Positions 1-5,603 of a stretch of DNA of 5,888 bases are shown piece after piece. The notes beneath the pieces were generated by a model, which did no database searches, was not told where the DNA came from, and saw only the letters and a program-made list of their open reading frames with translations. Position 1 is the first letter of the stretch; every line of letters starts with the position of its first letter. A program made the position numbers and the translations under genes. The stretch is from Pseudomonadota bacterium (GTDB taxonomy: Bacteria > Pseudomonadota > Alphaproteobacteria > UBA828 > JAPUJA01): positions 1 through 5,888 of the forward strand of contig JAPUJA010000304.1 in NCBI GenBank assembly GCA_027296525.1, in the 5' to 3' direction.

Positions 1-257
1 ACCCCCGGCACCTTGATCGCCGCCACCGTCACCGAGGTGACCGCGTCGTAGGTCACCTGGACGAACCCGGTCGCGTCGTTGAAGGCTTCCGCGAACGGCC
101 CGATCCAGCGCTCCCCGGAGGCCGGCACGGAGACCTGCGGGTTCGTCTTGGTGAGCGCCCCGAAGCCCGCCACGGTGACCGAGCTGTCCTGGACCGTGAC
201 CGTCGCGGTGTGCGCGGAGGCGTCCCCGTTCTTCACCACGAGAAAGGTGCGCCCGTC
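1..257 (-). CDS. Actinophage-like virion-associated protein, C-terminal fragment
   Basis: The minus frame whose codons occupy 255-257, 252-254 and so on down to 3-5 is open and gives about 84 residues. They start DGRTFLVVKNG, pass through VSVPASGERWIGPF and FNDATGFVQVTY, and end SVTVAAIKVPG at the window edge. The composition is beta-rich: many Thr, Val and Ala, short alternating strands and no cysteine. I recall this pattern (NDGRTFLxVKN, then GERxIGPF, then VTYSAVTSVTVAAI) from small proteins encoded near the capsid genes of Streptomyces and other actinobacterial phages, but their exact role is not known to me. The family should have some 25 more N-terminal residues; here resemblance stops at the DGRT codons. 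No start codon or ribosome binding site belongs to it, so it is truncated at 257 and by the left edge. Family assignment is from memory and is an inference; the open frame and strand are seen directly. Confidence 0.5.
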
Positions 258-262
258 CGAAT

Positions 263-835
263 CGCATCCGGGAGCTCCGCAAGCGACGCGGCTTCACCCT
301 CGAGCAGCTGGCCCGACTCGCCAACACCACGAACCAGCAGATCCATCGCCTGGAAAAGGGCCAGCGGCGGCTGACCACCGAATGGATGGAGCGCCTCGCC
401 CGGGCGCTCGGCTGCCGGGTGACCGACCTCCTGATCGAGACCGAGGCGCCCAGGGTCGCCGTCGTCGGCTATATCGGCGCGGGCGATGAGGTCTATCCGA
501 TCGACGACCACATCCCAGGCGCCGGCCTCGACGACATCGAGCCCCCGCCCGGCGAGGCGGGCAACATCGTCGCGGTCATCGTGCGCGGGGCCTCGATGTA
601 TCCGAGCTACAATGACGGGGACATCATCTTCTACCGGCGCGAGGACGCGACGCCCGAAGACACCTTCATCGGGCGCGAGTGCGTCGTGCGGCTCACCGAC
701 GGCCGGATGCTGCTCAAGCGGATCATCCACGGCACCCGGCGAGGACGCTACGTCCTCGTCTCCCACAACGCGCCCGAGATCACCGACGTCGAGATCGACT
801 GGGCCGCCCCGGTCCGCTGGGTCAAACGCCGCTGA
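263..835 (+). CDS. XRE/S24 self-cleaving transcriptional repressor (LexA/CI type), 5' truncated
   Basis: The frame gives 190 residues ending WVKRR and a TGA. Residues 1 to about 52 form an XRE helix-turn-helix: RIRELRKRRGFTLEQLA, then the recognition region TNQQIHRLEKG. Residues about 70-190 form an S24 (LexA/CI/UmuD) domain. Its hallmarks are all present: an Ala-Gly scissile bond in YIGAGDEV (Ala 479-481, Gly 482-484), the nucleophile Ser in GASMYP (593-595) and the general-base Lys in LLKRI (716-718). Family members dimerise on DNA and cleave themselves when RecA is activated, derepressing their targets. The oddity is the 5' end: the frame is open back to a TGA at 197-199 but contains no ATG, GTG or TTG before the ATG at 386, which would delete the DNA-binding domain. 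Family homology starts at about 263, just where the preceding minus-strand fragment breaks off, so the first few codons and start appear lost at a junction. Function as a repressor is well supported; whether this copy is expressed is doubtful. Confidence 0.85.
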   Translation, partial: RIRELRKRRGFTLEQLARLANTTNQQIHRLEKGQRRLTTEWMERLARALGCRVTDLLIETEAPRVAVVGYIGAGDEVYPIDDHIPGAGLDDIEPPPGEAGNIVAVIVRGASMYPSYNDGDIIFYRREDATPEDTFIGRECVVRLTDGRMLLKRIIHGTRRGRYVLVSHNAPEITDVEIDWAAPVRWVKRR

Positions 836-836
836 T

Positions 837-852
837 CGGGCCTTCTCGCCCG
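837..852 (+). terminator. Weak GC stem-loop after the repressor gene
   Basis: CGGGC (837-841) pairs with GCCCG (848-852) around a 6-nt loop, starting 2 nt after the repressor stop codon. The stem is only 5 bp and is followed by TCTTCCCG rather than a T-run, so it is a weak candidate for intrinsic termination and may be coincidental in such GC-rich DNA. Confidence 0.2.
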
Positions 853-874
853 TCTTCCCGCCGAGCCTCCCCGT

Positions 875-983
875 ATTTCCACCGAAAGAACGAACCTAGC
901 CCCGACGACTGGCCTTGGTTCGATCGCTTGAAAACTAAATTCCACCAAAATAGAAAATCCTCTTGACAAATATCCACCAATAT
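875..983 (+). repeat. Three direct copies of a 14-bp operator-like motif
   Basis: Three copies lie in the 286-bp non-coding stretch between the repressor and the next gene: ATTTCCACCGAAAG (875-888), AATTCCACCAAAAT (938-951) and ATATCCACCAATAT (970-983). The consensus is AWWTCCACCRAWAK. Their starts are 63 and 32 bp apart, close to six and three turns of B-DNA, so they face the same side of the helix. The third copy lies inside the spacer of a predicted promoter. A possible inverted, degenerate relative (CTGGTGAT) lies at 998-1005. This is the expected layout of binding sites for the upstream XRE/S24 repressor. The repeats and their spacing are seen directly; the link to the repressor is inferred from position. 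The rest of 836-1121 shows no convincing protein-coding gene apart from the possible lost 5' end of the following gene. Confidence 0.6.
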
Positions 984-992
984 GGTTATTAG
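963..992 (+). promoter_or_regulatory. Sigma70-type promoter overlapped by an operator repeat
   Basis: A perfect -35 box, TTGACA (963-968), is followed after 17 bp by TTATTA (986-991) or after 18 bp by TATTAG (987-992) as a -10 box. It sits in the most AT-rich stretch of the window (about 930-1010), and transcription would start near 1000, heading towards the two small plus-strand genes. The spacer is largely filled by the third operator-like repeat (970-983), so a bound repressor would block RNA polymerase directly. The -35 is strong and the -10 moderate. No comparably good promoter is evident on the opposite strand here. Confidence 0.55.
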
Positions 993-1121
993 CCTTCTGG
1001 TGATGGAAACGGGTTTCGAGCCGAAAAGGCAGGGGCCTGAAATGATCCGGGCGCGGCCGACGCTCGAAAGGCCGCATCGGGCCGCCTCTCCTCCTCATCG
1101 AGGGCGGCCGCCGGATCCGAA

Positions 1122-1496
1122 GTGGAGGCGTTGGCGGAAATCGACGCGGCTATACCCTGTGACGACACCGGCTGGACGGCGGCCGCGGAATCGTTCGAGC
1201 TCTCGGCCCGCCGCCGCTGGCGGCGTGAAATCCGCCAAGCGGCACGTCTCTACAAGCGCCAGCGCGACCTGCCGCGTGACTTCGGCATCGAGGAGCAGGC
1301 GGGGTTAGAGGAGCCTCGGCAGACGCGACGCCTGGTGCGCCTGATCGGGCACCGCATCCATGTCTTCGTCCGCAAGGGCTATCGCTACGAGCCCTGGGTC
1401 ACGCGTCACATGGCGTTGAAACGGCTGCGCATCGCACTCGCCGGCGAGCTCGCGCGCCTCAGGGCGTTCGAGCCCATGAAGGAGGCGGCGGAATGA
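1122..1496 (+). CDS. Small basic protein of unknown function, first gene of a coupled pair
   Basis: I do not recognise the family. The 124-residue product is rich in Arg and Ala, with no signal peptide, membrane segment or cysteine motif apart from one Cys near residue 13. It has two basic helical stretches: about residues 28-50 (SARRRWRREIRQAARLYKRQ) and about 70-115, which includes RLIGHRIHVFVRKGYRYEPW and a leucine/arginine-rich helix. This suggests a soluble, possibly nucleic-acid-binding protein, but that is a guess. The GTG start at 1122 has only a weak GGA upstream. A better Shine-Dalgarno (AGGGG, 1031-1035) precedes an ATG at 1042 in another frame, so the real N-terminus may have been split by a frameshift. 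The gene lies about 120 bp downstream of the operator-overlapped promoter, and its stop overlaps the next start (ATGA), so it heads a two-gene operon probably controlled by the upstream repressor. A prophage or mobile-element origin is likely from context. Confidence 0.6.
   Translation: MEALAEIDAAIPCDDTGWTAAAESFELSARRRWRREIRQAARLYKRQRDLPRDFGIEEQAGLEEPRQTRRLVRLIGHRIHVFVRKGYRYEPWVTRHMALKRLRIALAGELARLRAFEPMKEAAE
1481..1485 (+). promoter_or_regulatory. Shine-Dalgarno GGAGG for the second small gene
   Basis: GGAGG lies 7 nt before the ATG at 1493, inside the 3' end of the preceding gene. With the ATGA stop/start overlap it marks 1493 as a genuine, translationally coupled start, even though the downstream part of that frame is suspect. 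Confidence 0.7.
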
Positions 1497-1666
1497 GCCG
1501 GGCCGATTTCCGGCGCCGCCTCGCTTGGCCTCAGCGCCGGTCCGGGCAAGACGAAGCGCCCGACCCCATGGCTCGGCTGCGAAACGCCATCGATGGTTTG
1601 GAGCGGATCTTTCAGGAGAGCGCGCGCGTCTTCAACGAAGGCCATGCGTCCGGCGCGGTCCGCTCC
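1493..1666 (+). CDS. Second coupled small gene of unknown function, 3' end apparently lost
   Basis: The start is well supported by GGAGG 7 nt upstream and by a 4-nt ATGA overlap with the preceding stop. The first 58 codons look like real coding sequence: MSRADFRRRLAWPQRR, then a predicted helix, MARLRNAIDGLERIFQESAR, then VFNEGHASGAVRSLPLRE. I do not recognise the protein. The frame stays open to a TGA at 2093-2095, but from 1667 it is the codon-register antisense of soxG. It is therefore open only because soxG rarely uses TTA, CTA or TCA; residues beyond about 58 are not credible as native protein. The gene therefore seems truncated by a junction just 3' of soxG, between roughly 1630 and 1666. 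The alternative, a true convergent overlap of 429 bp, is much less likely. Confidence 0.45.
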
Positions 1667-2374
1667 CTACCGCTCCGCGAGTTTCCTGAGAGCGTCCAAG
1701 CCAACGGGCGCGCCCGCGAACTCGTCCGCCGCGTCGATCAGGCAGCCCCACATATAGGACGCCGAGGCCGAATCGGTAAGCAGGGTATAGGAGAGCGTTT
1801 CGCCCAAATCCGCCCGGATCACGATCCCGTTGAGGCGTGCGATCGAGGTCTGTGCGACGAGCCGGTTGGCAAACTTTTCGGGCCGGAGATCCACGCCGCA
1901 GAGCTTGGCGAACATCGCGCCCGCGAATCGCCCGGTAACACCAAAACAACAATTGGTGTCGGCGCGGGGAACCGGGTAGGTGCCCTCCCCCGCCGCCATG
2001 TTCCAGGCCGCCATGAGTTTCTCGAGAATGGCGCTCGCACCAGAAAGGTCTCCCAGAATGAGAACCTCGCCGGGCGAAAGCCGCGCGATCAATGAGCCGT
2101 CGGTCTGAGGGTAGGCGCGGTTGCTCTCGTCATCCACCTCGACGCCTTCTTCCCGCAGCCACTCGCTCGTGCGCCAGCCCTTGAAGCCGCCGCGGCGAAG
2201 CGCCGAGAGGTCGCAGAGCCCGAGCGTCCGGGCCTGTTCCGTCTCGGCCGCGACCTCCCGCCCACAGGAGATCGCCGCGGCCGAGCCGTTGACCTCGGCG
2301 AACTCGGCGCCGAGCGCCTCGAGCTCCCGGTAGACGGGGCTTCGACGCCGAAAGTCCGTTGGCGCGACGGCCAT
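1667..2374 (-). CDS. soxG: Sarcosine oxidase / N-methylglutamate dehydrogenase gamma subunit
   Basis: This is the small GcvT-fold-like gamma subunit of the heterotetrameric sarcosine oxidase family. It packs against the large alpha subunit and is needed for assembly rather than catalysis. The 235-residue product contains the LCDLSALRRGGFKG segment (near residues 52-66), which corresponds to the first strand motif of GcvT-like domains. It also has the LSPGEVLILGDL stretch and a C-terminal TDSASASYMWGCLIDAADEF helix followed by PVGLDALRKLAER and a TAG. It is slightly longer than the roughly 190-210 residues I recall as usual; the extra length is at the N-terminus. The ATG at 2374 lies only 3 nt after the soxA stop, so it is co-transcribed and probably translationally coupled with soxA. 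It is the last gene of the operon, and no terminator is visible after it because the downstream DNA changes character at once. If the enzyme is N-methylglutamate dehydrogenase the name would be mgdD. Confidence 0.85.
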   Translation of the reverse strand: MAVAPTDFRRRSPVYRELEALGAEFAEVNGSAAAISCGREVAAETEQARTLGLCDLSALRRGGFKGWRTSEWLREEGVEVDDESNRAYPQTDGSLIARLSPGEVLILGDLSGASAILEKLMAAWNMAAGEGTYPVPRADTNCCFGVTGRFAGAMFAKLCGVDLRPEKFANRLVAQTSIARLNGIVIRADLGETLSYTLLTDSASASYMWGCLIDAADEFAGAPVGLDALRKLAER

Positions 2375-2377
2375 CGC

Positions 2378-5293
2378 TCAGAGCTCCTGGCGCGCGCCGT
2401 CGGGGTCGTAAAACGGCAGCTTCACCACACGTCCTTTGACGATGCGCCCCTTCTCGATCTTGATCTCGAACAGCTGGCCGGGCTCCGCCTGATCGGGCGC
2501 GACATAGGCAAGCCCGATCGTCTTTCCAAGTGTCGGCGAATGGCCGATCGACGTCACCCGCCCCACGATCTCCTCGCCGCGCACGGTGAGGTGGCATTCG
2601 AGCGGTGCGGGCTCTTTCTCATTTGCCAGCTCGAAGCCGATGAGCTTGCGTTTCAACGGCTTCGCCGCCTGGATATCGACCGATTGCCGGCCGACATAGA
2701 AAGGCTTCTTCTTGGCGATCGCCCAGGTCATGTCAGCCTCCTGCGGCGTCGTCAGCCCGTCGGTGTCCTGGCTGATGATGATGTGGCCCTTCTCGAGCCT
2801 GAGAAGACGCTGGGCCTCGATCCCGAAGGGCATAATGCCGAATTCCGCGCCCGCCTCGAAGAGCGCATCCCACAACGCTTCGCCCTCGCCCGAGGGAACA
2901 TGAATCTCATAGCCCAGCTCGCCCACGAAGCCGATCCTGAGCAGGCGCGCGGGGATATCCGCGATATGCCCTTCGCGCACATCCATGTAGGGATAGGCCT
3001 CTTTCGAGAGGTCGATGTCGCCGCATACCTTCGCCAAGACCTCTCGTGATTTGGGCCCGGCGATGTTTAGCGCGGCGTGGGAAGCCGTCACGTTGATCAC
3101 ATTGACCTTGAGCCGCCACTGCGCGTTGTACCAGAGCATCGTCTGATAGACCGCATCGGCGCCTGACGTCGTCGCCGTCACATAATAGTGATCCTTGTGA
3201 AAGCGCGCGGTCACGCCGTCGTCGGCCACGACGCCGCCGAGATCCGTCATCATCACATAACGCGACCGGCCGATCGGCTGCTTGAGATAGGCGAAGGTGT
3301 ACATGCGGTTCATGAACTCGGCCGCATCCGGGCCCTGCACCTCGAGCCCGCCCAGCGTCGAAACGTCGATCACGCCGACATTGTTGCGCACGTTGAGGAC
3401 CTCTTTACGGATATTCTCCGTGCGCGTCGCCGGCGGGCCGTAATATTCGGGCCGAAGCCACGGACCGGCAACCATCATCTTGGCGCCCCGCTCGATATGG
3501 CGGTGGTGAATCGCGGTGGTCCGCACGGGCTCGAAGATCCGTCCCGCGAGATGGCCGATCTTGATCTGCGAAATCGGCCAGCGAAGCGTGGTGATGGCGG
3601 CCTCATCGAGCAGGGCGCCCCGGCCCCGGGCATTGAGCCGCGCCGCCGGAAGATGCGAGTGCCGCCCCTGCGACGGTCCCATGCCGAGGGTCGAAAAACG
3701 CTTTTGCAGCTCGATATGCTCGTAGCCTTCGGCGATGGCGTTGAGGACATCCTTCACCTCGAGGTCCTCATCGAAATCGACGAAGTCCTTCCCTCCCGGA
3801 TGCGGAAAGATGGGCCAGGGGTAATCGGGAGCGGGAGCCTTGCGGTCCGCTTTTTCGATGGGCTTTCGTCCCGCCTCGAGCCCGATCGCCTTGGCCGCTT
3901 TCCAGCCGGCCACGCTCCCTTCTTCGATCACGGCGTCGAGCGCGAAGCTTCCATTCACCGAACCGGCCGCGACCACGCTCTCGGGCAAATCATCGACGCG
4001 GAAGATCGCGCCCTCGGGGTCGTAACGCGCTCTACCGCCCGCCTGAGTGAGCAACGACATCTGCGGATGGTATCCCCCCACCATCGCGATCAGGTCGCAG
4101 TTGAACCGATCGGTCTCCGCCGTCGAGCGGCCTTCCTCGGTGATCTTGGCGATCCGCGCGCCCGAGACGTTCTTTCCCTGAGGGCCCGGGACGGCCTCCC
4201 GGATCGTCGCGTTGACCAGGATGGGGACATGCCGGTGGGTGAGCGCTCGGGTGCGCTCCGTCTCGGGCGGGTCGGCCCTCAGATCGACGACGCAGGCGAC
4301 CTCGACGCCCGCCTCCAGCAAATCGAGAGCCACGCCATAGCCATCGTCGGCGGCGGTCGCGACGACGGCGCGCTCACCGGGTTTCACGCCGTAGAGCTTG
4401 ATCAACCGCTGGGCGGCCGACCCGAACATCACGCCCGGCAGGTCGTTGTTGCGAAAGACGATCGCCTGCTCATACGAACCCGTCGCGACGACGGCTCCCT
4501 TGGTGCGAAGCTTGTAGAGACGATTGCCACGAACGAGCGGGAACCAGTTGTCGATGAACCACCCCTGACAGAAGGTCGAGGTCATGACGCGGATGTTTGC
4601 TTGCGCCTCGACCTCGGCGACGAGTTTTTCCCGCATCTTCGCCGCTCGCCCCTCCTCTGCGCCGAAGCGGGCGTAGTTCAGCGAGCCGCCGAGCACTGGG
4701 TTCTCATCCACGAGCACGACCTCGGCGCCGGCTTTCGCCGCGCGAAGCGCCGCAGAGAGACCGGCCGGCCCCCCGCCGACGACGATCAAATCGTGGAACA
4801 GATATTCCTTGTCGAAATAGCCCTGGGGCGTTTCCAGGTCGACCCTCCCAAGCCCAGCGAGGTTTCGGATGAGCCGCTCCCAATAGGGCCAAAGGAACTT
4901 GGGCGAGTAAAACGCCTTGTAATAGAACCCGACCGGCAAGAAACGTCCGAGCCGGCCGAGGAGCGCGGCCCAATCCCGCTCGAGGCTGCCGACGTAGTTT
5001 TGGGCCCGGACCTCGAGTCCGGCCGAAACTACGACCTTTTCGGCCCGAGCGTTGACCATGTAGCCGGCCGTGACCAGCGTGTTCGCGTCGTGGCCCGCCA
5101 TGCTCAGGATTCCCCGTGGGCGGTGATACTTGAACGAGCGGGAGAGCGTCCTGACGCCATGGGCGGCCAGCGCGCTGGCCACCGTATCGCCCGCAAAGGC
5201 CGCGTATCGAACTCCTTCGAACCTGAAGTCGACGGGCGTCTCCCGGTCGATCAGGAGCCCCGCCGGGCCCGGCAGACGGTAGGCACCGCTCAC
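2378..5293 (-). CDS. soxA: Sarcosine oxidase / N-methylglutamate dehydrogenase alpha (large) subunit
   Basis: The 971 residues match the usual length of SoxA/MgdC. Residues about 18-110 are the ferredoxin-like domain (FKYHRPRGILSMAGHDANTL). It has no cysteine ligands, so no 2Fe-2S cluster is expected, as in known sarcosine oxidase alpha. Residues about 165-475 form a two-dinucleotide-binding-domain reductase with GGGPAG at 173-178 and a conserved acidic residue in VVLVDENP. A second segment includes ATGSYEQAIVFRNNDLPGVM. Residues about 525-560 carry a linker typical of the family (LQKRFSTLGMGPSQGRHS). Residues about 600-960 are a GcvT aminomethyltransferase domain with VIDVSTLGGLEVQGPD and RIGFVGELGYEIHVP. 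It binds tetrahydrofolate and takes the methyl carbon as methylene-THF. The GTG start at 5293 is 1 nt after the soxD stop and has GGGGAGA about 9 nt upstream. With the other subunits it oxidises N-methyl groups of sarcosine or, as I favour, N-methylglutamate (mgdC). Confidence 0.93.
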   Translation of the reverse strand: MSGAYRLPGPAGLLIDRETPVDFRFEGVRYAAFAGDTVASALAAHGVRTLSRSFKYHRPRGILSMAGHDANTLVTAGYMVNARAEKVVVSAGLEVRAQNYVGSLERDWAALLGRLGRFLPVGFYYKAFYSPKFLWPYWERLIRNLAGLGRVDLETPQGYFDKEYLFHDLIVVGGGPAGLSAALRAAKAGAEVVLVDENPVLGGSLNYARFGAEEGRAAKMREKLVAEVEAQANIRVMTSTFCQGWFIDNWFPLVRGNRLYKLRTKGAVVATGSYEQAIVFRNNDLPGVMFGSAAQRLIKLYGVKPGERAVVATAADDGYGVALDLLEAGVEVACVVDLRADPPETERTRALTHRHVPILVNATIREAVPGPQGKNVSGARIAKITEEGRSTAETDRFNCDLIAMVGGYHPQMSLLTQAGGRARYDPEGAIFRVDDLPESVVAAGSVNGSFALDAVIEEGSVAGWKAAKAIGLEAGRKPIEKADRKAPAPDYPWPIFPHPGGKDFVDFDEDLEVKDVLNAIAEGYEHIELQKRFSTLGMGPSQGRHSHLPAARLNARGRGALLDEAAITTLRWPISQIKIGHLAGRIFEPVRTTAIHHRHIERGAKMMVAGPWLRPEYYGPPATRTENIRKEVLNVRNNVGVIDVSTLGGLEVQGPDAAEFMNRMYTFAYLKQPIGRSRYVMMTDLGGVVADDGVTARFHKDHYYVTATTSGADAVYQTMLWYNAQWRLKVNVINVTASHAALNIAGPKSREVLAKVCGDIDLSKEAYPYMDVREGHIADIPARLLRIGFVGELGYEIHVPSGEGEALWDALFEAGAEFGIMPFGIEAQRLLRLEKGHIIISQDTDGLTTPQEADMTWAIAKKKPFYVGRQSVDIQAAKPLKRKLIGFELANEKEPAPLECHLTVRGEEIVGRVTSIGHSPTLGKTIGLAYVAPDQAEPGQLFEIKIEKGRIVKGRVVKLPFYDPDGARQEL

Positions 5294-5294
5294 C

Positions 5295-5591
5295 TCAACC
5301 GTCTCCCCTCTCGGGTGGCGGGGCGAAATCGACGCGCTCCTTGAAGAGCTCCTTGGCGTCGTAGGTCCGGATGATCTCTTCCGTCACCGTGTTCCTCTCC
5401 GCGATAAACCAATAGGCGGTGGGCGCGTGATACCACCATTCCCGCACGACCCCCGCCGCGTTTTCCTCGAAAAACACGTAATCGGCCCATTCCGCGTCCG
5501 AGCCGCGATCGGGATGGGCCTTGACCTCACCGCCATAGATGAATTCCGATATGTTTCGCGGCCCGTTCAAGGGGCAGACCATGATCTTCAT
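5295..5591 (-). CDS. soxD: Sarcosine oxidase / N-methylglutamate dehydrogenase delta subunit lacking two zinc ligands
   Basis: The 98-residue product has the standard SoxD length and begins MKIMVCPLNGPRNISEF, followed by YGGEV, EWADYVFF and a C-terminal TVTEEIIRTY. SoxD is a small soluble subunit that in sarcosine oxidase structures binds one Zn through Cys6, Cys9, His59 and Cys63. Here Cys6 and the His (His55) are kept, but the second Cys is Asn9 (CPLN instead of CPxC) and the last is Ala59 (HAPTA instead of HxxxC). The site is therefore probably empty. I associate this CPLNGPRN form with the MgdB subunit of N-methylglutamate dehydrogenase, from memory. The ATG at 5591 is chosen because GAGGGAG lies 5 nt upstream and the family starts there; the frame stays open further up only as an antisense-type extension over soxB. 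The gene starts 10 nt after soxB and ends 1 nt before soxA. Confidence 0.88.
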   Translation of the reverse strand: MKIMVCPLNGPRNISEFIYGGEVKAHPDRGSDAEWADYVFFEENAAGVVREWWYHAPTAYWFIAERNTVTEEIIRTYDAKELFKERVDFAPPPERGDG

Positions 5592-5596
5592 CGTTG

Positions 5597-5603
5597 CTCC
5601 CTC
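5597..5603 (-). promoter_or_regulatory. Shine-Dalgarno GAGGGAG deciding the soxD start
   Basis: Read on the minus strand, GAGGGAG ends 5 nt before the ATG at 5591 and overlaps the soxB stop codon region. It fixes the 98-residue soxD start over longer in-frame alternatives and indicates translational coupling with soxB. Confidence 0.65.

Noticed and set aside
79..489. Plus-strand open frame of 136 codons from a TTG
   Set aside because: It crosses the junction, shadows the phage-like fragment and the repressor HTH in other frames, and reads as Arg/Pro-rich nonsense.
233..766. Minus-strand open frame of 177 codons
   Set aside because: Antisense shadow of the XRE/S24 repressor, whose domains and catalytic residues are clear on the plus strand.
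748..1098. Minus-strand open frame of 116 codons across the AT-rich intergenic region
   Set aside because: It overlaps the repressor end, the promoter and the operator repeats, and has no recognisable domain or convincing coding bias.
1667..2095. Continuation of the second small gene over soxG
   Set aside because: Same register antisense effect within soxG; the sense strand has a clear family protein, so this stretch is not counted as coding.
3188..5344. A 718-codon open frame on the plus strand
   Set aside because: It is the codon-register antisense of soxA. It stays open because this GC-rich gene almost never uses TTA, CTA or TCA, and the product resembles no family I know.
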